From: Warburgia ugandensis
Taxonomy: Eukaryota > Streptophyta > Magnoliopsida > Canellales > Canellaceae
Length of the DNA: 64,000 bases
Direction of reading: 5' to 3'
Assembly (NCBI GenBank): GCA_035236585.1
Contig: CP141139.1
Coordinates: 22,832,990-22,896,989, forward strand
The notes beneath the pieces are model-generated. The model saw only the letters and a program-made list of their open reading frames with translations, did not search any database and was not told where the DNA came from. Positions 55,459-64,000 of this stretch are shown in pieces. The position numbers were made by a program, and so were the translations under genes. How positions within the stretch are numbered: the stretch's first letter is position 1; every line of letters begins with the position of its first letter.

Positions 55459-58164
55459 TGTAATGCTCGAGCAATTTACACTATTTTTAACGAAAATTGA
55501 ACATTCTATAGGAAATAAACTGAGTTAAATGTTTCACTTTATTTAAAATAGTAAACAAATGAATTTGTGAAAGAACTTAGTACCATTAGATTCTACTCGA
55601 AAAATGGAATCCAACGCCTCAAAAATCACCCAAAACGGAGTTCGTTTGATGAAGTTACAGCCGTTTAAAGATAGGAGTATTTCTGGAAATAAAACAGAAA
55701 AACGAAAAAGGACGAAAAAGGACGAAAAACGCAGGGGCGTTTTGATAACGGCACCCCCTGTCATCTTCAACCTCTAGACCCTCCCAGAAACTCATTTTTT
55801 CACGATTTCTCTAGAATACACCAGGGAAAATGGCGGCACCACCATTGAGGGGCACCGCCTTTCATTCCTCTATAAAAACCCCATCTTCCCCCCTCTTCAA
55901 AACAGGTTTTTTCCAGTCGTTTGAGACTGGGGTTTCTGGAAAAACTAGAAACCCATCTCAAACCCATCTCTCTGAGTTTTCCGGCAATGGCCAGGCCCAA
56001 GTCAGGCCAGCCATTCCTCTCTCTTCTCTCCGGCCTTGGCAATGGGGTTTTCCCCCTCTTCGAGTTTCCAGTAGCCAAGGGTTTTCAGGCGGAAAGGAAG
56101 AGTCGCACCACTCGGAAAAGGGTGTCCCCAGGCTACCCAGGTAAGCCCCTCCTTCCCTTTCCTCCATTTCACTTCCCCCAGGCCAAGATCCATGCCGGAT
56201 CTGACCCTTTTTCCAGCCGGATTTCTAGGCTGGAGGACGTTCCCAAGACGTTCAAATGGCCTGCACGAACACAACGCCCAAGCCAAGTCCAGATGACCTT
56301 GCACGAGCCAGGCATCCCAAGGACGCCTTGCTCCATGTGCGCCTGGGACAGGGTCCCAGGGATGGGCTCCGGGCGTACGACAGTGCGTACACTGTCCCAG
56401 GAGCGGCCCTCGGGTGCACGGGTGACATAGGGCACAGGTCCTGGCTCGACCAGGGTGCATGGGGTGCCCTGGGAGCTAAGATGCACCATGATACAAGGTG
56501 CACCCATGCGATGATGCGCATCATAATGCGTCACTTGAGCATGCATGTGCGCATGCAAAAACACGGTCCCTGACAAGGGCTTTAGGCGTGCACGCACATG
56601 AGGGAACTGGGACACGTGGACCCAACAAGACTTTAAAGCTAAGATTAAAGGACAATTTACAGTGTTAGCTATGGAATAGTAGGTCCACATCATAGGATCC
56701 AGCCTGACAATGAATTAGGTGAGAACTAGGGACCCAATAGGCAGGGCTAGCAGTCTAATGTCTAAATATACTAAAATTAATTAGGACTCCTTATATCCAT
56801 TTATACCCAGGAGTTTATACATGAGACCCGGGGACGGGTTAAGCAATAAAGGACGTGACTCTAGGAGACTTTGAGGTAGGTGCTCTATTGCTACTAGATT
56901 CTTTTAAAAGAACTATGATTGTTTTGCAAATACATGATTTAAGTATATGACTTGTTTAGCATGCATGTGACAAATGCTTTATGCATAGACATGTTTTGTA
57001 TATACATTATGCATAGATATGTTTTGCAAACTATTGCATACATTGCATGATCTATGAGCATTAAGTTCTTGCAAAGATTGCATGTCCTTGAGGGTTGCCA
57101 AAAGATACTGGAGTGCCGAGGGCCAGGCAATTGTGAGGGACCCAAAGAGGATAGGTTTTGAAAAGAGGTTTTTGGCTTATTTGATCTTATGTGATTTGGG
57201 CTAGTAAGCTCGTGGGTGCTATGCCGAGGGGTCTGGGTTGGCCCCCCAGCCTCTACCATTATTAGGTGGAATGGGTACAACGCCCAAAAAAGGGCATGTC
57301 CCTACGTCGACTGCATGTGGTACAAGGGGCTACCACTGGTGTCATGGCACTGGGTCGATGTGTCATATGCCCCGTGGAGGCTATGACGCTGTGTCCTCAG
57401 GTACCCGGGGACCACACGGCGGCGAGGTCGTGGGCATAGTCAGACCCTGTGGTTTATGGACTTATTTGCATTGCATATGGCATGATATGAGGTTGGTCGA
57501 CCATACCATACTAGAAATCCATGAGTTGGATTCAATGAAGCATCTTATGCATATCATAATGTTATGATATATATGTATATGATACTTTCGATTTTGGATT
57601 ATGTGATCCTTTAAATCATTAGTATTTCAGTTTGACAACGGATTTTTATATCGATATTGAACTTGAGTATTCAGACATGCACATGTTTTGGAAAGAGCAT
57701 ATGATTTTAAAACATCGCATGCATTATAAAACTAGTAGTGATAGACTCCTACTGAGTATAGTATATACTCACCCTATCCTTAACATTTTTCAGGATAATT
57801 CTATCCACGAGTAGAGTACATCTATGTTAGTGCTACGAGCAAGTGAATAAAAAAGGAAACAATTATACATGTAAGTAAATTCTCAACCCTTTGGACATGT
57901 ACTTGTATTTAATTACAGTTGGGCTGTGTGCTATGACTGGATAGATCTGGGGAAAAACACTTATGATTTTTAAAGCTTTTCAAAAACTACTTTGGTTATT
58001 GTGAAGGCAAATGACACTCGGGGTTTTCAAAAATGGGTTTAAAACCAAGGATTTTTCGTTGCATTGCATGGTTTTTATAAAATGATTTTCAAATAGGGAT
58101 GCATCTTGCCTTAGGAATTAGATATTGCATTAAAAAAATGCATGAGAAAACCTGGGTCGTCACA
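55459..58164 (+). mobile_element. Solo LTR related to the gag-only element, 2706 bp
   Basis: Starts TGTAATGCTCGAGC, ends GGGTCGTCACA, perfect TSD TCCAT (55454-55458 and 58165-58169). From about 56870 onward it is clearly homologous to the second half of the gag-only element's LTRs ('tgcatgtccttgagggtt', 'actattaggtgga', 'gtacccggggaccacac'). The first 1.1-1.4 kb is different and matches the LTR at 61024. Inserted into the CT-rich part of an L3 LTR. Confidence 0.92.
55871..55877 (+). promoter_or_regulatory. Solo-LTR TATA box
   Basis: CTCTATAAAAACCCC; the same place in the 61024 LTR has CTCTATAAATACCC. Confidence 0.6.
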
Positions 58165-59130
58165 TCCATTCTCATTCTCCATATCATGCATCCCACCCCA
58201 TCTCACACCTGCATGTCCTCCATCCTTCTCTCATCAACATCCCTTAGGCTTACATGCGTAGAATTCCCCTCCACCTTTTCTATTCCACGCACCATACACT
58301 ATTTTATCTCCATGCCATCTCCCTTCTCTCCAAGTTCAATGCACCCACCTCTCCTCCTTAGCATACCACACATTAGCCTTTGCACACCCCTTCCACGCCC
58401 TTCACCAACCTCCCTTACACAACCTTGCATTCTTTTACATGCAAACACCCCTTTTCCTTTTTTCCTTTCTTACACACACAATCTCCTTTTCCTTCGACCT
58501 TCCATCTTCTTTGGACTTTGGGGGAAAAAAAGAGTAAAGAAGAATGCTTTATGCCTCTTTCAATGCTAGCTAAGGATTCTCTCTATCCTGAAGTATGATT
58601 GATAGTCCTTCGGTTGAGTTGCTTGTTAGGTTACAGATGAGAAAATCTTGGTGGTAGTTTTTAGTGTAATTTGGGATAAAAAGAACTGCACAAGCACTTG
58701 TTGAGTGACATAGTAAGAGAGCTATAAGGTAAAATTCAAGCTTGGAAAGAGAAGTAAACATGCAAAGATCCTAGGTGAGTGACACAACTAAGTCATCTTG
58801 TAGTGGACACTTCAAAGGAAGTTTTATTTTCTTTATTTGTCATTTTATTTACTTTATGTACTCATTTCATTATTATCAAACTTACATTAATGAAATTAGT
58901 TTTAACTCAGTTAGTTTGCATTAAGTTTATTTACTTTCTTTATTTCTTTATTTTAGTTAGTTACTTTATTTAGTGCTTACAATTTCTTTCTTCCATTAAT
59001 CTTTGGCTAAGTTAGAGTAAGTTAACTTAGACTTTAAATGAATCCATTAATTATAGTCCTCGTGGGATCAACCAGTATTTGTTGTATCTATTGTATGATA
59101 GAATTGTGCACTTGTAATTAAAGTAAAATT

Positions 59131-60868
59131 ACAAAAAAAAGGCTCTTAGGTAATTGACAAACACTTGGGGAGAAATTGTGAAGAGTCATCTATTGGTGGT
59201 TGAAACCCCACTTTGAAGTTCATTGGAATAAAATTGCAAAATATCCTTTTTGTTTTTTCTATAAAATTGTAGCCTTTAGTAATTATTTTGAGTGTCCCAT
59301 TCTCCATAAGAATTAGTTAACCAAAATGATATGGATAATCCACTATAAGAATTGAACCAAATGAAATGCATATAGGGTTAGCATATGAATGTTCAAAGTA
59401 ATATCTAAATCCATATTCAAATAGATGAAAGTCATTGGAATAGATACTAAATGATGGCTCTAAACTATATATATATATATATATCAATTGGCAGTCTTGG
59501 GCATAACATTTCAAAGATTCACATGATAAATTCATTATTTCCTTTAAGAGGAATGCTAAATCAAATAGTTTGCAAGAGCTTCAACCTGTAAATGATCTAC
59601 TTAATTCATCTAATTCCTTATGCTTAAGATGTCTACTAGCACAAAAATCACCCACATAGACCATTTTTTAGAAAGTTTCTAGCTTTCCATGAAGAGAAGA
59701 TTTCTTTAGATATTAGGTTCATCCAATTTGCATGATTTTTTGAGTATGAGACATCCAATGCCAAAGAAATTAGATGAACTAGGTAGATCATCTACAGGTG
59801 AACGTCATCATGTAGAAAGTTGGAGTGTTTTGGCACAAAACTCTTACAAAATATTTTGATTTAGCATTTCCTTTTTCTTTTTTATTTGAGGTATGGGAAG
59901 TTTAGTTTTGTGCGAGCTCCTAATTTGGGCCCTTTATAAAAAATGTAGCAATACGTATGTCACTAAATTAGGAGGGTGTCTATATATAGTTGCTAAAGAG
60001 ATCTCAATTATTAAATTTTCAAAAAGAAAAATCTAAATTCTTAAAGCCTTGGTCACAAATAGTAAGGGTCTTCATCATGACAAATCTAATAGAGCAAGAC
60101 TAAGGTTTTGCATACAAGTATACATCCCATCACATTTGAAGCCAGTCTCTGCCATGATTTTTTGAGTATGGGCAATGAAGGATTATAATGTGAAGGAATC
60201 ACAAATACAATTTAGAATTCTAGGCAACAAAAATTCTTGTCCCCATTACAGATTTAGAATAATGATAAAATTTTAGTGGCTAATAAGAGTGCTTTGATTT
60301 ATTTCCTCAAGGAAAAAGTGCTTAAGCTTGTCAAAAGTGGCTAGCTTCCACACAATATCTACGATATGGTTCCTCATGTTCGAAGTCTTGTTTCTTTAAA
60401 TAAAATGAAGAGTAAACAACTAGAGAGAAGAGAAAATAGGTATATGCCATTGAGTTAATCAATCTCAATTTCACTCCATCAAGGATGAGTTTGATCAATT
60501 TTTCCATTATCATCTTAGAGCATCGTTAGTCCAACCCAAGCTAGGCCAACTTTCACTAAACTCTTGCTACTTGATTGTTAATCCATCATAAACAAGGAAA
60601 ATGGTTGTCCTAGCTCTTATAAACTCATTATTAATCCATCATGAGCTATCATGAATTTCAGGAAACTCAGGCTAGCTCATTGTTAGTGAATGACATCACA
60701 TTAGCTTGATTTAAAGAGAAGAGTTTTAGGCTCGATATCTATTCCTAGTGTGAATTAGATACTCTTTGAGCCTAGATTAAAAAAGTAAGAGGAGCTGTTG
60801 TCTTCATCTGAGTTTGCTAGGGTTGTGAAAAAATGAAGATTATGCATCAAAAATTGATATCCACACCA
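59131..60868. other. Unassigned, no gene seen
   Basis: AT-rich and stop-rich in all frames. Open frames of 60-72 codons have no recognised domain. An (AT)n tract lies at about 59466-59483. The boundary at about 59130 marks the end of the L3 LTR. Confidence 0.3.
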
Positions 60869-61412
60869 TTTTCAAAGTAAGAGGTGATCATATAGAGGGC
60901 CATAGAAGCTCCCACACCAATTTTCAAATAAGAAGCTATTTGCATGGGAAACCCTAGAATCTATTCACATGGTGAGCCTACAAAGTATCCACAACCATTT
61001 TAAAATCATGCTTATTTACATGGTGTAATGCCCGAGCAATTTACTCTATTTTGGACATTCTATGGAAATAAATTGTGTTAAATGTTTTACTTTATTTAAA
61101 ATATTAAATGAAGGAATTTATGAGGAAACTTGGTACCACTAGATTCTACTCGAAAAATGGAATCCAACGCCTCAAAGAACGTTGAAAACAGAGTTCGTAT
61201 GAAGAAGTTATAGCCGTTTAAAGATTAGGGGTATTTTTGTAAATTAAACAAAAAACGAAAAAGAATGAAAATGCAGGAGGCCGTTTTGATAACGGCACCC
61301 CCTGTCGTCTTCCTCCTCCCGATTTCTCCAAAAACCCTTTTCTCCCAATTTTTCTAGAACACACCAGGGGAAATGGAGGCACCGCCATTGAGGGGCATCG
61401 CCTTCTTCCCTC

Positions 61413-61420
61413 TATAAATA
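61413..61420 (+). promoter_or_regulatory. Solo-LTR TATA box
   Basis: TATAAATA in CCTCTATAAATACCC, conserved in position with 55871. About 265 bases downstream both LTRs share CCCAGGTAAGCCCC (61680, 56137), which would make a good 5' splice site. Confidence 0.6.
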
Positions 61421-62490
61421 CCCTACACCCCTTCTCTCCAAATCACGATTTTTTGGTCATTTAGGACTGGGGTTTCCGGCAAAAATCAGAAACCCAGTTC
61501 TCTACGATTTTCTGCAACGACCAGGCCTGAGTCAGGCTAACCATTCCCGTCTCCCCATTCCCCTCTCTTCTCTTTTTCGGTCTTGACATTAGGGGTTTTC
61601 CGCTTCACGAGTTTCGGCAACATAAGGTTTTCAAGCAGAAAGAGGGAGCCGCACCACCCGGAGGAGGGTGTCCTCGGCTACCCAGGTAAGCCCCTCCTTC
61701 CCTTCTCTCCGTTTCACTTCCCCCAGGCCAAGATCCATGCCGGATGTGGTCTTTTCCCAGCCGAATTTCTTGGCCGGAAAACATCCTAAGCTGATTCTAG
61801 CTGACTCTGCATGAACAAGGCATCCCAGGGACGCCATGCTCCACGTACGCCTGGAACAAGGTCCCTGGGATGGGTTCCAGGTGTACGACAATGCGTACAC
61901 TATCCCTTGTGCGGCCTTCGGGTGCGCGCGCGTCGTGGGGCACGGGTCCTGCTCAACCACGATGCACAGGGTGCCCTGGGAGCTGAGACGCGCCATGCTA
62001 CACCAAAGGTGCATCCGCGTCGCTTGAGCATGCATGTGCGCATGCAAAATGCAGTCCCTGGCATGGCCTTTGGGGGCGCACGCACGTGAAGCAGTCGCGG
62101 TTCAACCAGGATGCACGGGTGTCCTGGGAACTGGGACACGCGGACCTAATAAGACTATAAAGTTAGGATTAGAGGACAATTTATAGAGTTAACCATGGAA
62201 TAGTAGATCCACATCATAGGATCTAGCCTGACAATGAATTAGGCAAGGACCATAGACCCTATAAGGTAGATCTAACGATCTAATGTCTAAATAGATTGAA
62301 ATTGATAAGGACTCCTTGTATCCATTCGTACCCAGGAGTTTATAAATGAGTCCCAGGGACGGGTTGAGTGATGAAGGATGCGACTCCAGGAGACTTCGAG
62401 GTAGGTGCTCTATCGCTACTAAACTTTTTAAAAAGAACTTATGAATGTTTTGAGAACGCATGTTTTAAGTTTAAGTTATATGACTTTTTT

Positions 62491-62546
62491 AGCATGACTT
62501 AATCTTATAAACGAATTGAGCATGACTTAATCTTATAAACGAATTC
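62491..62546 (+). repeat. 28-bp tandem duplication in solo LTR
   Basis: AGCATGACTTAATCTTATAA plus eight bases occurs twice (62491-62518, 62519-62546) with one difference. The LTRs at 42264 and 56956 have at most one copy of the block. Confidence 0.9.
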
Positions 62547-63880
62547 AGTATGCATATGACAAATACATTATGCATAGATATGTTTTGCAAACAATTGCAT
62601 ATATTGCATGATTTGTGAGCATTGAGTTCTTGAAAAATTGCATGTCCTTGAGGGTTACCAAAAGACACTGGGTGCCCAAAAGAAGCTAGGTAGGCAGTTG
62701 TGAGGGCCAGGCAGTTGTGAGGGACCCAAAGAGGACAGGTTTTGAAAAAGAGGTTTTCAATTGTTTGATCTTATATGATTTGGGCTAATAAGCTCGTGGG
62801 CGCTATGCCGAGAGGTCTGGGTTGGCCTCCCAACCTCTACCACTATTAGGTGGAATGGGTACCACGCTCAAAAAAGGGCATGTCCCTACATCGACTGCAT
62901 GTGGTACAGGGGGCTACCACTAGTGTCACGGCACTAGGTTGATGTGCCATATGCCCCATGGAGGCTATGACCGAGTGTCCTCAGGTACCCGGGGACCACA
63001 CAGTGGTGAGGTCATGGGCATAGTTGGGCCCTATGGTTTGAGGATTTACTTGCATTATGTATATGGCATGACAGGAGGTTAGTCGACCATACCAGATATC
63101 CATGAGTTGGATTCAGTTGAACATCTTAAGCATATCATTATGTTTATGATATATATATATACTTTCGACTTGGATTATGCTATTCTTTAAGTCGTCAGTA
63201 TTCCAATTCGACAGTGGTTTTTAATATCGATATTGAACATGATTGTTAAAACATGTCACAAATAGACTCCTACTGAGTATAGTATATACTCACCCTATCC
63301 TTAACATTTTTCAGGATAGTTCCACTCACAAATAGAAGACGCCTCAGGAGATATTAGTGCTACGAGCAAGTGAATCAAAAAGGAGACAATTATACATGTA
63401 AGTAAACTCTCTACCCATTGGACATGTATTTGTATTTATTTACAGTTGGGCTATGAGCTGTGACTGGATAGACCTGGGAAAACATTTATGATTTCTGAAG
63501 TTTTTCAAAAACTACTTTGGTTGTTGTGAAAGCAAATGACACTTGGGGTTTTCAAAATGAGTTTAAAACAAAAGATTTTCCGCTGCATTGCATGGTTTTT
63601 ATAAAATGGTTTTCAAATAGGGATGCATCCCACCTTAGGAATTTAAATCTTGCATTTAAAAATGCATGGGAAAACCCGGGTCATCACACATGGTTAGACC
63701 CAGAATCGAGTAAAATGCATTTTCAAGTAGGAAGCTATTTGCATGGTAGATCATAGAAGCTCTCGTCACCTATTTAAATAAGAAACTATTTTCATGATGG
63801 GCCTAGAAGTTATCCATGTCCATTTTTGAATGAGACGATATGTATATGGTAGAGTGAGATTGGATATCTATGTAACACAA

Positions 63881-64000
63881 AACATAATAGGATAAATTGA
63901 AAATTGAACACTGCTCTATGCAAACAAAACTTTCACCACTACAGAGATATAGAACTAAGGTATAGAAATAACTCACCACTCTATAGGTTTAGAATAATCA
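63881..64000. other. Right edge, nothing recognised
   Basis: Short AT-rich stretch after the tandem array; no repeat match or gene seen. Confidence 0.3.

Larger units (their letters stand above)
49067..59130 (+). mobile_element. L3-family LTR, interrupted by two solo LTRs
   Basis: Three segments, 49067-49634, 54164-55458 and 58165-59130, form one continuous LTR of about 2.8 kb when the two insertions and their TSD copies are removed. The first two match the reverse complement of copy B (17210-19490). The third matches 19613-20488, which ends at a PBS. A weak TATA-like TTTAAATAGA lies at 55144. In this copy the PBS that should follow is not recognisable near 59130. This copy gives the undisturbed order of the family. 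Confidence 0.75.
61024..63688 (+). mobile_element. Solo LTR related to the gag-only element, 2665 bp
   Basis: Starts TGTAATGCCCGAGC, ends GGGTCATCACA, perfect TSD CATGG (61019-61023 and 63689-63693). Homologous over its whole length to the solo LTR at 55459, and over its second half to the LTRs of the gag-only element. No internal domain, PBS or PPT. Confidence 0.92.
60869..63880 (+). repeat. Degenerate tandem array, period about 52 bp, split by a solo LTR
   Basis: Units start 'ttttcaa(a/g)taagaagctatttgcatgg' and end with a 'ctagaagct' type block. Starts are at about 60869, 60921, 60998, then after the insertion at 63720, 63773 and 63824. Units are diverged. The solo LTR 61024-63688 lies in the middle. 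Confidence 0.7.

Noticed and set aside
55921-56693. Long overlapping open frames on both strands (169 aa plus strand, 152 and 174 aa minus strand)
   Set aside because: They lie inside a solo LTR, in a GC-rich part where stops are rare on both strands. No domain is recognised and the frame is not kept in the homologous LTR at 61.6-62.1 kb.

Overview
This window looks like nuclear, gene-poor DNA from a seed plant, almost certainly an angiosperm. The evidence is the content: Athila/Tat-type Ty3 retrotransposons with tRNA-Asp-like primer binding sites, a Ty3 element with a tRNA-iMet primer binding site, an En/Spm (CACTA) transposon, and plant-style TG...CA long terminal repeats (LTRs) nested inside one another. 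I found no convincing host protein gene, rRNA, tRNA or CRISPR array. I cannot name the species. Family and lineage names are by recognition, without database searches; element boundaries come from reading repeats, TSDs, PBSs and PPTs directly.

Layout. 1-2985 is the minus-strand gag-pro-RT-RNaseH-integrase wreck of an Athila/Tat element that runs off the left edge. It is cut at 3010 by a plus-strand Athila LTR, leader and gag start (3010-5528). That in turn abuts a minus-strand Ty3 gag/LTR remnant (5533-8332). 8333-10133 is unassigned. 10134-14120 is a degraded 4-kb 'giant LTR'. 14640-19490 holds two adjacent minus-strand copies of another LTR family (called L3 here). A compound microsatellite (19491-19612) separates them from a plus-strand L3 piece with PBS and leader (to 21625). 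21626-26629 is a degraded CACTA transposon with a recognisable TNPD-type transposase. 26819-35187 is a minus-strand Athila element with PPT, gag, protease, PBS and 5' LTR but no RT/integrase.

The right half is a nest of insertions with readable junctions. A plus-strand Athila remnant (35195-35994, 47771 on) was hit by a giant solo LTR (35995-47770). That LTR was hit by a complete, gag-only LTR element (40818-47369, TSD TCAAG, LTRs of 2672 and 2663 bp), which fits the TR-GAG class of non-autonomous retrotransposons. An L3 LTR (about 49067-59130) carries two further solo LTRs: a giant one (49635-54163, TSD TTAAT) and a relative of the gag-only element (55459-58164, TSD TCCAT). A second relative (61024-63688, TSD CATGG) sits inside a degenerate 52-bp tandem array.

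Nothing here appears able to move by itself. Every protein-coding remnant has stops, frameshifts or lost catalytic residues, and the gag-only element lacks any polymerase. The most interesting signals are the gag-only element and its modular LTR family, a hairpin conserved in the giant LTRs with one compensatory change, and a fold-back rearrangement at 34.7-35.2 kb.
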